Assembly (NCBI RefSeq): GCF_001436505.1
Contig: NZ_AYYI01000036.1
Location: forward strand, 1 to 34,730
Direction: 5' to 3'
Source: Loigolactobacillus rennini DSM 20253
GTDB taxonomy: Bacteria; Bacillota; Bacilli; Lactobacillales; Lactobacillaceae
Length of the DNA stretch: 34,730 bases
A model generated the notes under the pieces. That model was given only the letters and a program-made list of their open reading frames with translations. It ran no database searches and was not told where the DNA came from. How positions within the stretch are numbered: position 1 is the first letter of the stretch; each line of letters begins with the position of its first letter. Below, one piece after another: positions 15,357-23,336 of this stretch. Position numbers and translations under genes: made by a program.

Positions 15357-15833
15357 TTATTCTTTCACTTCAGTAATTTTTACGTTCATGTCGCCGCCTG
15401 GTGTTTTAATGGTGACTTTGTCTCCTGTGTGTTTGCCCATCAATGCTTTGGCGATTGGGGAGTCGTTACTGATTTTACCTGCGAAGGGATCTGATTCGGC
15501 GGCACCGACAATGGTGTAGTCTTCTGGATCGCTTTCGCCGTCTTCTAGAAAGGTGACGGTTTTACCGACGGCTACTTCGTCTGGATCTGTTGTGCTATTG
15601 TCCGCTACGACAGCGTAGTGCAATTGGTTTTCAATGTCCGCAATTCGGCCTTCCAACAAACTTTGTTCATTTTTTGCAGAAGTATATTCGGAATTTTCTG
15701 ATAAATCACCGAAGCCCCGGGCGACTTTAATCCGTTCAATTACCTTGGGACGCTGATTCATTTTTAGATCCTCTAATTCAGCTTCTAATTTTGCTTTTCC
15801 TGCCGCAGTCATTTGGTATTCTTTCTCTGCCAT
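15357..15833 (-). CDS. greA: Transcription elongation factor GreA
   Basis: A 158-residue protein of normal GreA length. The N-terminal coiled coil (about 1-75) includes GKAKLEAELEDLK and the tip region GDLSENSEYTSAKNEQ, whose acidic residues enter the RNA polymerase secondary channel to stimulate transcript cleavage. A C-terminal FKBP-like domain follows. I chose ATG 15833, 8 nt after TAGGAGG; the longer ORF from 15860 lacks a ribosome binding site and adds nine non-family residues. It lies downstream of mltG and udk. Its 3' UTR is unusual, because a complete structured repeat starts 2 nt past the stop. Confidence 0.96.
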   Translation of the reverse strand: MAEKEYQMTAAGKAKLEAELEDLKMNQRPKVIERIKVARGFGDLSENSEYTSAKNEQSLLEGRIADIENQLHYAVVADNSTTDPDEVAVGKTVTFLEDGESDPEDYTIVGAAESDPFAGKISNDSPIAKALMGKHTGDKVTIKTPGGDMNVKITEVKE

Positions 15834-15858
15834 CTTTATTTTCCTCCTATTTAATAAC

Positions 15859-15894
15859 AAGGAGCTGTGGTCGTTTTACTTACCACATCCCCTT
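15859..15894 (-). promoter_or_regulatory. Hairpin in the greA 5' leader
   Basis: On the minus strand TGTGGT and ACCACA pair around a 10-nt loop, extended by AAGG and CCTT across small bulges. The hairpin ends about 15 nt before the greA Shine-Dalgarno sequence. No U-tract follows, so it is not a terminator; it may affect message stability or access to the start. Confidence 0.45.
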
Positions 15895-16036
15895 AATTAA
15901 TCCTTATTTAACGACACACATTAGCGTGTTTTTATATTTTTAACCTAGTTGTCTTTTTAACGCCAATAAGCTTACCACGCTGCCAAGTTCTTGTAAATGG
16001 TCATTTTCTCAAATTAACCATTAATTGTAACCACTA

Positions 16037-16681
16037 TTATTTCCCCCGTGCTGTTAAAATTGCGCGTACTTTAGTGACCAATAAGTCAATTGCCACTTGG
16101 TTTTGACCACCTTCAGGCACGATTAAATCCGCATAGCGTTTAGTGGGTTCCACAAATTGATGGTACATCGGTTTAACGGTGGTTAAATATTGGTCAATGA
16201 CATTATCCAACGTCCGCCCCCGTTCACGAATATCCCGTTGAATCCGGCGAATGACCCGGACATCATCGTCAGTATCCACAAAAACTTTAATATCCATTAG
16301 ATCACGTAGTTTGGGATCATCTAAAATCAAAATGCCTTCTAAGATAATCACATCTCGCGGTTGTTGCACAATCACTTTATCACTACGGTTAAGAATTTTA
16401 TAATCATAGACTGGTACTTCAACTGCCTGATAGTGCAATAATTTTTTCAAATCAGCAATTAGCCGCGGTGTATCAAATGCCAGTGGGTGATCATAATTAA
16501 CTGCTCGCCGCTGTTCAATGGTCATGTCTGATTGGTCATTATAATAGGCATCTTGCGCTAATAATAGTACGGAGTCATCTGCGAAATGATCAAAAATTGC
16601 GTGGGAAACTGTGGTTTTGCCTGAAGCAGTACCACCAGTGACCCCGATTACAATCGGTTTTGCTGTTGTTGCATCCGTCAT
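16037..16681 (-). CDS. udk: Uridine kinase
   Basis: A 214-residue cytosolic kinase that converts uridine and cytidine to UMP and CMP in pyrimidine salvage. The Walker A motif is [12 protein letters not shown] (about 13-24). [21 protein letters not shown] and [12 protein letters not shown] form the nucleoside pocket, and REGRT-like [34 protein letters not shown] is in the lid and dimer region. GGAGG lies 8 nt before the ATG. It lies between mltG and greA, an order common in lactobacilli, and a terminator separates it from mltG. Confidence 0.96.
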   Translation of the reverse strand: MTDATTAKPIVIGVTGGTASGKTTVSHAIFDHFADDSVLLLAQDAYYNDQSDMTIEQRRAVNYDHPLAFDTPRLIADLKKLLHYQAVEVPVYDYKILNRSDKVIVQQPRDVIILEGILILDDPKLRDLMDIKVFVDTDDDVRVIRRIQRDIRERGRTLDNVIDQYLTTVKPMYHQFVEPTKRYADLIVPEGGQNQVAIDLLVTKVRAILTARGK

Positions 16682-16721
16682 GTGCCATCCTCCAAATCAA
16701 TTATCACTTAAACTTTATCAC

Positions 16722-16752
16722 AAAAAACAGCCGGGAAATTCCCGGACTGTTT
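16722..16752 (-). terminator. Intrinsic terminator between mltG and udk
   Basis: ACAGTCCGGGAA pairs with TTCCCGGCTGT with one mismatch. Six T residues follow on the minus strand. Confidence 0.85.
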
Positions 16753-16758
16753 CACATT

Positions 16759-17937
16759 CTAATTGACGTCATTATTGCGGGTTTGAATCCCACTATTCGT
16801 ATTGGTGTGCTGATCAAATGTTTGTGAGTAATAAACTTTACCCGTCTTCAAATCAGCAACAAAGTACAAGTAATTCTTATCCCGATCAGTCGGGTTAACC
16901 ACTGCTTGAATTGAATCCTTGCTAGGGTTATTAAATGGTCCTGGTCCATAGCCTTTATTTTTATAAAGGTTATAAGGCGATTTAACCGCTAAATCTTTAT
17001 TATATAGATGCTTTTTATGTGTATTCAACGCATACATCACCGAAATATCGGATTGTAGTGGCATTCCGGCATCAATTCGGTTAAAGAAGACTCCGGCAAT
17101 TTTTCCTCGGTCCTTTGAGGTATTGCCTTCACGTTCGACTAAAGAGGCTAACGTTAAGACTTTTTGCACGGTCAGATCCTTTTCCGCAATTTTTTGGTAG
17201 TAAGGTTGCATGACTAAATCAGTTTTAGTCACCATATTCGTCACTAATTCTTTAAGGCTCATCCCCTGATAATAATCATAAGTTGCAGGATACAGGTAGC
17301 CTTCTAGGTGGTAGCGAACACCACTTTGCGCCATGGATGAACTGAGCAATTTAGGGTACTTCTTCGCTAAATGACGCATAAAAGTTTGGTCTTTCATCAA
17401 AGCAAGAAATTGCTTTTTCGAAAAATGCGTTGCTTTTGCGACAGCATTTCCCACTTGTTCAACAGTTGCACCTTCTTTAACCAACACCCGGTATTTACTG
17501 GTTTGACTACCGCCATCAGCTAATTTTTTGGTGACTTCTGCTAAAGACATTGAAGGTTTCAAATTGTAAAAACCGGTTTGAAAGGCAGGAAAATTATGGG
17601 ATTTAACGTAATAATTAAAAATCATTGGACTTTTAATAATATTTTCCTGAGCTAAAATAGCGCCAATCTGCTTATTGGTTGCGCCCTCCGGTACTTTAAC
17701 CACTACGGTTTTATGGTCATGCTGATCATAAGGCTGTAATGAGGAATGGACGTAATTAAAGCCTAATAGCCCAATAACCACGACTAATAAAACTAAAATA
17801 CCAATAATCCAGTAAACAATTTTATCAACGACTTTTTTTTCAGCAATCCGTTCATCTGCGAGATGATCGGCTTCTTGTTGCAATTGTTGTTTATCTTCAT
17901 TTTGATGGTGCGTTTGATTTCCGCGACGTTTAGCCAA
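16759..17937 (-). CDS. mltG: Endolytic murein transglycosylase MltG (YceG-like)
   Basis: A 392-residue membrane-bound lytic transglycosylase. It has a 38-residue hydrophilic cytoplasmic tail rich in Gln and Lys, one transmembrane helix (about 39-61), a LysM-like region around VVVKVPEGATNKQIGAIL, and a YceG catalytic domain. The catalytic glutamate is probably Glu268 in LASLVEREGNTSKDR, followed by the family motif FFNRIDAGMPLQSD. It cuts nascent glycan strands and helps set their length during peripheral growth. The start codon is TTG, 7 nt after GGGAGG. Confidence 0.93.
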   Translation of the reverse strand: MAKRRGNQTHHQNEDKQQLQQEADHLADERIAEKKVVDKIVYWIIGILVLLVVVIGLLGFNYVHSSLQPYDQHDHKTVVVKVPEGATNKQIGAILAQENIIKSPMIFNYYVKSHNFPAFQTGFYNLKPSMSLAEVTKKLADGGSQTSKYRVLVKEGATVEQVGNAVAKATHFSKKQFLALMKDQTFMRHLAKKYPKLLSSSMAQSGVRYHLEGYLYPATYDYYQGMSLKELVTNMVTKTDLVMQPYYQKIAEKDLTVQKVLTLASLVEREGNTSKDRGKIAGVFFNRIDAGMPLQSDISVMYALNTHKKHLYNKDLAVKSPYNLYKNKGYGPGPFNNPSKDSIQAVVNPTDRDKNYLYFVADLKTGKVYYSQTFDQHTNTNSGIQTRNNDVN

Positions 17938-18026
17938 AGCAAAACCTCCCTTATTTACTAATTCAAGCCTGATAGGTGACTGGCTGTGCTTTTACTTGGC
18001 TTTATGGTACTGATACAATCCTAAAC

Positions 18027-18032
18027 ATTATA
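18027..18032 (-). promoter_or_regulatory. Candidate -10 box for mltG
   Basis: TATAAT on the minus strand lies directly after the T-run of the pheT terminator. The -35 region (GTGCAA at 17 nt) is weak and lies inside the terminator loop. Confidence 0.4.
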
Positions 18033-18033
18033 C

Positions 18034-18067
18034 AAAAAAATCAATCACTTTGCACCTGTCGATTGAT
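18034..18067 (-). terminator. Intrinsic terminator after pheT
   Basis: ATCAATC and GATTGAT form a 7-bp stem with a 14-nt loop, followed on the minus strand by seven T residues. It begins about 25 nt after the pheT stop. Confidence 0.7.
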
Positions 18068-18091
18068 GAAATTAATAAAATCGTTAAGGAA

Positions 18092-20503
18092 TTAGCGAAT
18101 CTTCGCACCGTGTTCATCTTGTAAAGCAGCAACGACTTTTGCAAAAGCTTGGTTGACTTGATCATCCGTTAAAGTTGCCTGCGGATTTTGGTAAGTTAAG
18201 GTATAAGCCATTGATTTGCGGCCGTTTTCAATGTGACGCCCAGCGTAAACATCAAACAGTGCCACAGACGTTAAATAAGCGCCACCGTGTGCATTGATTG
18301 TTACTTTTAAAGCTGCATTAGTGACACTTTGGTCCACAACTAGCGCCACATCCCGTGTTACTGCCGGATAACGTGAAACCGGCTGATACTGAACTTTTTT
18401 CTTAGCTAAGGTTGCTAAATGATCCAGATCTAATTGGAACACATAAGTTGCAGCAATGTGTGCTTGTTTAGCAACCCGCGGATGAATTTGGCCGACGAAT
18501 CCAATAATTTGATTGTCAATTAAAATATCCGCTGTGCGGCCAGGATGCATCTCTTGATGCCGTGTCGTTGCTAGATATTCTGGTGCTTCTGCTAAATTAA
18601 AATCAGCTAAAACTGCCGCGACGAGCCCTTTAATCCGGTAAAAATCAACCGGGATTGCTTCCTGATTCCAAGCAGCTGCTTGCCAATCACCAGTCATCGC
18701 CCCAGCTAAATAAGCCGCTTCTTTAGGCCGGGCAGTTTTGGCATCAGCTTTTAAAAACACTTTGCCTTGTTCATACAACGCGACGTTTGTTTGCTTCCGT
18801 GCCGTGTTATAGGCTAAGTCATCCAATAAGCCGCTGATTAAATTCATTCGCAATGTGGTGTGGTCAACGGATAACGGCCAACTTACCTTAGTCGGGTAAC
18901 TATCTCCTAATTGAAAAGCACTTGCTTTTTCAGGGGTGGTTAGCGCATAACTCAAAGCCTGGTCTAACCCATTAGCTTCTAGCGTTGCTGCTAAGCGCCG
19001 CTGTAATTGCTGCTTTGCGGTTAACACGCCTGGTGTTGCACTAGCAGGTAACGTAGCAGGCAAATGTTCATAACCATAAATCCGCGCGACCTCTTCAATT
19101 AAATCTGCAGCAATGTGGATATCCCAACGGCGCGGTGGCACACTAACCGTAAAAGTCCCCGCTTTTTCTGTGGTGGCAAATCCTAGTTGTTGGAAAGTTT
19201 GTTTAATTTCCGCACTAGTTAAATTAGTACCTAACACTTGATTTGTTTTTTCAGTGGTCAATTGTACTTTCACTGGTGTAGGTGTCACACTAGTTGGCGC
19301 TACCCGGCCTTTCAGTACCGAACCTTGGCCTAATTCCGCAATTAAACTGGCAGCATGATCCAAAGCCGTAATTACAGTTGCTCGATTAACCCCTTTTTCA
19401 AACCGTGAGGAAGCTTCACTGCGCAAATTGTACCGTTGTGCCGTTTTACGGATGTGCGCAGCATCAAAAATTGCTGCTTCTAAAACAACTGTGGTGGTCT
19501 TAGCAGTAATTTCAGAATCTAAACCACCCATGACACCAGCTAAATTCAACGCTTTTTCACCATTAGAAATAACGATATCCTCTGGTGTTAATTGCCGGAC
19601 CTTGCCATCTAGCGTCGTTAGCGTTTCATCTTTTTCCGCCCGCCGAACTTCAATGGTGTGCCCACCAATTTTTGCATAATCAAATGCATGTAGCGGCTGT
19701 CCATAATCTAGCATCAATAAATTCGTCACGTCCACTACGTTATTAATCGGCCGGATACCAGCATTCCATAATCGCCGCTGGAGCCACAGTGGACTGGGTT
19801 TAACCGCGACATTTTCTAATACGCGCAAATTATAACTAGGCGCATCTTGTTCATCCGTTACTTTAGCACTTAAAACGTCCGCAACGTTTTTATCTGCTTC
19901 TTGCAAGCTAATTTCTGGAAAATGAACCGACTCACCGTATTCAGCCGCCACTTCATATGCAACGCCACGCATACTTAAGGCATCAGCTCGATTAGGTGTA
20001 ATTTCAATGTCTAAAATGGCATCGTCCATACCCAAATAAGAATAAACAGGGGCACCGACTTTAGCATCAGCTGGTAAAACATAGATCCCATCAGCATAAG
20101 CTTGTGGCGTAACGGCATCGCTAAAACCAATTTCTTGTAAGGCACAAATCATGCCATTTGAAACGGCACCGCGAAGTTTGCCCTTTTTGATTTTAACGTT
20201 ATCGGCAATCCTAGCCCCAGATAACGCCACAATCACTTTCTGCCCTGCAGCGATGTTAGGCGCACCGCAAACAATTTGGATGGGGGCTTCTTCACCAACA
20301 TCAACTTGACAAATATTTAAATGATCTGAGTTAGGGTGTTCGCGTACCGATTTTACCCAACCCACAACAATTTTCTTTAAACCAGCCGCTGGGTGGCGGA
20401 CATTATCTACTTCAAGGCCAGTTAGCGTGATCTTATTTGCTAAAGCTTCTGGCGTATCCGTTAGCTCAACGTATTTTTTTAACCAATTGTATGATACTTT
20501 CAT
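18092..20503 (-). CDS. pheT: Phenylalanyl-tRNA synthetase, beta subunit
   Basis: An 803-residue subunit of the alpha2-beta2 enzyme. Domains in order are an N-terminal OB-fold tRNA-binding domain (about 39-150), the B3/B4 editing domain (about 200-390, with RRLWNAGIRPINNVVDVTNL and GQPLHAFDYAKIGG), the B5 domain (about 400-480), a catalytic-like core, and a C-terminal FDX-ACB anticodon-binding domain (about 705-800, from VQYQPVSRYPAVTRDVA). The start MKVSYNWLKKYVEL is the family start, and GGGAG precedes it. It follows pheS by 21 nt, and both are under the T-box upstream of pheS. Confidence 0.97.
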   Translation of the reverse strand: MKVSYNWLKKYVELTDTPEALANKITLTGLEVDNVRHPAAGLKKIVVGWVKSVREHPNSDHLNICQVDVGEEAPIQIVCGAPNIAAGQKVIVALSGARIADNVKIKKGKLRGAVSNGMICALQEIGFSDAVTPQAYADGIYVLPADAKVGAPVYSYLGMDDAILDIEITPNRADALSMRGVAYEVAAEYGESVHFPEISLQEADKNVADVLSAKVTDEQDAPSYNLRVLENVAVKPSPLWLQRRLWNAGIRPINNVVDVTNLLMLDYGQPLHAFDYAKIGGHTIEVRRAEKDETLTTLDGKVRQLTPEDIVISNGEKALNLAGVMGGLDSEITAKTTTVVLEAAIFDAAHIRKTAQRYNLRSEASSRFEKGVNRATVITALDHAASLIAELGQGSVLKGRVAPTSVTPTPVKVQLTTEKTNQVLGTNLTSAEIKQTFQQLGFATTEKAGTFTVSVPPRRWDIHIAADLIEEVARIYGYEHLPATLPASATPGVLTAKQQLQRRLAATLEANGLDQALSYALTTPEKASAFQLGDSYPTKVSWPLSVDHTTLRMNLISGLLDDLAYNTARKQTNVALYEQGKVFLKADAKTARPKEAAYLAGAMTGDWQAAAWNQEAIPVDFYRIKGLVAAVLADFNLAEAPEYLATTRHQEMHPGRTADILIDNQIIGFVGQIHPRVAKQAHIAATYVFQLDLDHLATLAKKKVQYQPVSRYPAVTRDVALVVDQSVTNAALKVTINAHGGAYLTSVALFDVYAGRHIENGRKSMAYTLTYQNPQATLTDDQVNQAFAKVVAALQDEHGAKIR

Positions 20504-20524
20504 CCCTTAAATCTCCCTCTATTC

Positions 20525-21571
20525 TTAGGCTTGTTTGAACTGCCGCAAAAACCGGACATCATTTTGGTAAAACTGCCGAATATCGTTAATGCCATATTTC
20601 AACATAGCAAAGCGATCAATTCCTAAGCCAAAGGCAAAGCCACCATAAACGTCAGGATCAACGCCCGCTGCTTTTAAAACATTAGGGTGGGTCATTCCGG
20701 CACCCAACACTTCAATCCAACCAGATTGTTTGCAAACTTCACAACCACTGCCATCGCAATTAAAGCAAGAAATATCAACTTCAACAGAAGGCTCCGTAAA
20801 CGGAAAATAACTGGGCCGGAAACGAATTTCCCGATCGGCACCAAATAATTTACGCATGGCAAAGGTTAACGTACCCTTTAAATCCGCCATGGTCACATGC
20901 TTACCAATGTATTGCCCTTCCATTTGGAAAAATTGATGGGAATGAGTGGCATCGTCTGTATCTCGCCGATAAACGCGTCCTGGACTGATCATCTTCAGCG
21001 GCCCTTGGCTAAAATCATGTTTTTCTAATTCCCGCGCCTCATCTGGCGACATGTGTGTTCGCATTAAAATATCATTGTTAATGTAAAACGTGTCTTGCAT
21101 GTCCCGCGCTGGATGATTTTTAGGGATGTTCAGCTTTTCAAAATTATATTTTTCTTCTTCAACTTCATAACCAGAGACAACTTGAAAACCCATGCCCAGA
21201 AAAATCGCTTCTAGGGTTTCTGTAATCTGCATAATGACATGATGCGCACCACTTCGTACCGGTGTACCCGGCAAAGTGACATCTAACGCTTCTTGCGCCA
21301 ATTGATGCTCGATTTTCGCCGCTTCTAGTTCCTGTTTACGTTGTTCTAAAGTTTCCGTTAGATTATCACGGACTTTATTGGCAAAACTCCCCACTGCTGG
21401 GCGTTCTTCCTTAGCCAAATCTCGCATACCGTGCAAAATTTCTGTCATCGGGCCCTTTTTACCTAATAAATGTACCCGAATATCATTAAGTTCTTTTAAA
21501 TCGGCGCTTTTTTCAATATCTTTAATGCCTTGTTGTTTCAGCGCTAATAATTTGTCTTGCAGACTGGTCAT
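20525..21571 (-). CDS. pheS: Phenylalanyl-tRNA synthetase, alpha subunit
   Basis: The catalytic subunit that charges tRNA-Phe, 348 residues. An N-terminal coiled coil (about 1-85) binds tRNA and the class II core follows. Motif 2 lies around [25 protein letters not shown], and motif 3 is [19 protein letters not shown] four-cysteine cluster ([12 protein letters not shown]) sits in the core, as in many Firmicute PheS proteins. I chose ATG 21571, 8 nt after GGGAG; the codon before it is TTG, so the alternative adds one residue. It is controlled by the T-box leader. Confidence 0.97.
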   Translation of the reverse strand: MTSLQDKLLALKQQGIKDIEKSADLKELNDIRVHLLGKKGPMTEILHGMRDLAKEERPAVGSFANKVRDNLTETLEQRKQELEAAKIEHQLAQEALDVTLPGTPVRSGAHHVIMQITETLEAIFLGMGFQVVSGYEVEEEKYNFEKLNIPKNHPARDMQDTFYINNDILMRTHMSPDEARELEKHDFSQGPLKMISPGRVYRRDTDDATHSHQFFQMEGQYIGKHVTMADLKGTLTFAMRKLFGADREIRFRPSYFPFTEPSVEVDISCFNCDGSGCEVCKQSGWIEVLGAGMTHPNVLKAAGVDPDVYGGFAFGLGIDRFAMLKYGINDIRQFYQNDVRFLRQFKQA

Positions 21572-21597
21572 CAATCAAACTCCCTTTCTTGCTGTAT

Positions 21598-21840
21598 CAA
21601 AAAAGCCTCGTCCCTAAAAAGGGACGAGGCTTCGCGTTACCACCCTAGTTCATAAGCCAAAATTGACTTACACACTTAAGCAGGGTAACGGCCTGTGCCG
21701 GAACTTTTTTTGTTGCAAACGCCCAAAGCCAACTCCGGAAGTGAATTCAATAAGCCGTCGTGATCGCTTTCACAGTTAATAAACGATTTCCTGAACTGAC
21801 TGGCTTACCTACTAGTTTCCATCTACGTCTTTATTGGTAC
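21598..21840 (-). promoter_or_regulatory. T-box riboswitch (tRNA-Phe sensing) upstream of pheST
   Basis: A leader on the minus strand with the T-box core AGGGTGGTAACGCG (21633-21646). A strong terminator follows at 21598-21631 (AGCCTCGTCCC with GGGACGAGGCT, then a T-run). Upstream are the Stem I region and a candidate specifier UUC (21743-21745) followed by A, matching phenylalanine. Uncharged tRNA-Phe would stabilise the antiterminator and allow pheST transcription. Confidence 0.93.
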
Positions 21841-21868
21841 ATTCTACCACATCCGGCCTTTGCGTCAA
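21841..21868 (-). promoter_or_regulatory. Promoter of the pheST T-box transcript
   Basis: On the minus strand TTGACG (21863-21868), a 16-nt spacer, then TAGAAT (21841-21846) preceded by TGG, an extended -10. It lies directly after the stop codon of the HxlR gene. Confidence 0.75.
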
Positions 21869-21872
21869 CACC

Positions 21873-22241
21873 TTAAGCTAATTCCTTCGCACACTCTTCA
21901 GCGTCCAACCAAGTATCTGCCCAACCATGAACCGCGTCCATCACTTGTTTAAGATCTTGGCCCTGCGGCGTTAAGGCATATTCAATCAATGCTGAACCAG
22001 CGTAAGTCCGCCGTTCAACAATGTCTTCTTGCTCTAATTCCTTTAACCGTTCTACTAAAACACGATCTGAACACTTCGGCACCTTTTGCGTCAAATCTTT
22101 AAACCGTTGTGTGCCTTCTTCTAGTAAAACATCGACGATTAAGCCATTCCATTTTTTTCCTAAAATTGTAAAGGTCTTTTGAAATTTCGGACATAACTGA
22201 AACGGAACCTGTTGTTGTTTAGCTGCCGACTTTTCAACCAT
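21873..22241 (-). CDS. HxlR-family winged-helix transcriptional regulator
   Basis: A 122-residue DNA-binding protein. The HxlR core reads LCPKFQKTFTILGKKWNGLIVDVLL, then RFKDLTQKVPKCSDRVLVERLKELEQEDIVER and the wing with ALTPQGQDL. Cys17 occupies the N-terminal cysteine position used by redox sensors of this family such as YodB and HypR, so thiol or quinone sensing is plausible. A second cysteine lies in the recognition-helix region (KCSDR). ATG 22241 follows GGTGAGGTGAGAACT; GTG 22250 is an alternative adding three residues. A palindromic operator covers its promoter. No adjacent oxidoreductase target is visible. Confidence 0.88.
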   Translation of the reverse strand: MVEKSAAKQQQVPFQLCPKFQKTFTILGKKWNGLIVDVLLEEGTQRFKDLTQKVPKCSDRVLVERLKELEQEDIVERRTYAGSALIEYALTPQGQDLKQVMDAVHGWADTWLDAEECAKELA

Positions 22242-22268
22242 AGTTCTCACCTCACCGATATCCTAGCA

Positions 22269-22287
22269 TACTTACTTCATGTAAGTA
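22269..22287. promoter_or_regulatory. HxlR-type operator overlapping the regulator's own promoter
   Basis: A perfect palindrome with 7-nt arms (TACTTAC and GTAAGTA) separated by TTCAT. On the minus strand a -10-like TATGCT directly follows and TTTACT lies 18 nt upstream of it, so the palindrome fills the spacer. This arrangement suggests autorepression. Confidence 0.65.
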
Positions 22288-22353
22288 AAGTAAAGATAGC
22301 TTTCTGAAAAATAAGTTGGGACGGTGAGAGCGGGTAATTAGGCGGGGGTAAAC

Positions 22354-22432
22354 GTGTAATTGGTGCCAACTTTTTCCGTCTAACTATGAAGCGGAATCAT
22401 CTGCTTCGCAGACAATTCCGCTTCTACGTTAG
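22354..22432 (-). repeat. Structured element, tandem unit 3a (lacks right arm)
   Basis: Left arm GTGTAATTGGTGCC, then CTAAC-tat-GAAGCGGAAT-ca-TCTGC-ttc and its full complement ending GTTAG. It has exactly the same 79-nt length to this point as the complete unit at 22576. The right arm is missing. It differs from unit 3c by a compensated C-G to T-A change inside the stem (GAAGCGGAAT versus GAAGTGGAAT). Confidence 0.85.
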
Positions 22433-22459
22433 TTTTGGTTGTTCTTTGCTTGGTTAAAC

Positions 22460-22545
22460 GTGTAATATGAGGCAGTTTCTTGTGCTTAGCTACAAACCGG
22501 AATCATTTGCTGTGCAAATAATTTCGGTTTTAGGCTAATGCTCAA
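22460..22545 (-). repeat. Structured element, tandem unit 3b (lacks right arm)
   Basis: Left arm GTGTAATATGAGGC and an inner hairpin of the other stem type (TTAGC-taca-ACCGGAAT-ca-TTTGC). The sequence diverges after GGCTAATGCTCAA, so the outer stem cannot form. The linkers after units 3a and 3b are alike (TTTTGGTTGTTC... and TTTTTGTCGTTC..., both ending AAACGTG). Confidence 0.8.
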
Positions 22546-22575
22546 ATGTTTTTGTCGTTCATTGCTTGTTTAAAC

Positions 22576-22684
22576 GTGTAATTGGAGCCAGCTTTTTCCG
22601 TCTAACTATGAAGTGGAATCATCTGCTTCGCAGACAATTCCACTTCTACGTTAGTACTCAAAAGCTAACCGGCTCCAATTACAC
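22576..22684 (-). repeat. Structured element, copy 3c (complete, 109 nt)
   Basis: Perfect 14-bp outer stem (GTGTAATTGGAGCC with GGCTCCAATTACAC), perfect AGCTTTT with AAAAGCT, the AACC bulge, CTAAC with GTTAG, and an inner hairpin that in minus-strand RNA is a continuous 17-bp stem with two G-U pairs closed by a GAA triloop. On the minus strand it starts 11 nt after the HD-protein stop codon. It is the only complete unit of the three-unit array. Confidence 0.92.
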
Positions 22685-22695
22685 TCTTTAACTCT

Positions 22696-23187
22696 TTACA
22701 TTTTTTCTTTTAATTTTTGGCTTGTTTGTTGGATTTCTGGGACTAGGTATTCGTCGATTGCACAGTAATCGTCTACTACTGAGACGATTAAGCTTTCTAG
22801 ATAACGTGGTGGTGCAATTGTTGCACCCCACATGTGTTTGATGATAATGTCTTTTTCTTTTTTAGATAATGCCGTTAATTTTTCTGCGTTACGCAACGCA
22901 ATCCGTGGGTGTACATAGGCATGAGTCCCCATATCGAATTTGGTTGTCCGCCAATCGTAATAAAATAGGTCGTGCAATAAGCCACCCCGTGCTGTTGCCC
23001 GAGCATCTAAATGCAATTTTTTCGCAATTAAATAACTCCGGTAAGAAACATTTAATGAATGTTCCAGTCGATTAGAAAAATGATGCTGCGTATAATTTGC
23101 TAAACGTTGAACGGCATCGGTTGCTAATAAATCTTCAATTTGTGCAACATATGCGTGATCATTTTGCCAGTTAATCTTTTTGGTCAT
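22696..23187 (-). CDS. HD-domain protein (putative phosphohydrolase)
   Basis: A 163-residue protein with the metal-binding H...HD...D pattern: His43 (RLEHSLNVS), His72-Asp73 (LLHDLFYYDW), and a later Asp in VVDDYCAID. This small HD subfamily is common in Firmicutes and is annotated as a hydrolase without a defined substrate; nucleotides or phosphate esters are possible. A GGAAGG site lies 11 nt before the ATG. Downstream on the same strand is the three-unit array of structured repeats, with no ordinary terminator between. Confidence 0.85.
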   Translation of the reverse strand: MTKKINWQNDHAYVAQIEDLLATDAVQRLANYTQHHFSNRLEHSLNVSYRSYLIAKKLHLDARATARGGLLHDLFYYDWRTTKFDMGTHAYVHPRIALRNAEKLTALSKKEKDIIIKHMWGATIAPPRYLESLIVSVVDDYCAIDEYLVPEIQQTSQKLKEKM

Positions 23188-23336
23188 TCAATGGCTGCCT
23201 TCCTTATCAAATATTTACTAAGTGTTATTTTTATTCATGCACCTAGTGACAATTTATTAATATCTTGATTAAACGACTATAGCATAAGCCATTTTAATTG
23301 GTTTGACTAGGGATTTTCTCGGATCATAAGCTATTC

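Noticed and set aside
22354-22684. Possible CRISPR array
   Set aside because: Units are about 110 nt apart, contain internal hairpins and lack short identical direct repeats with unique spacers. No cas gene is nearby.
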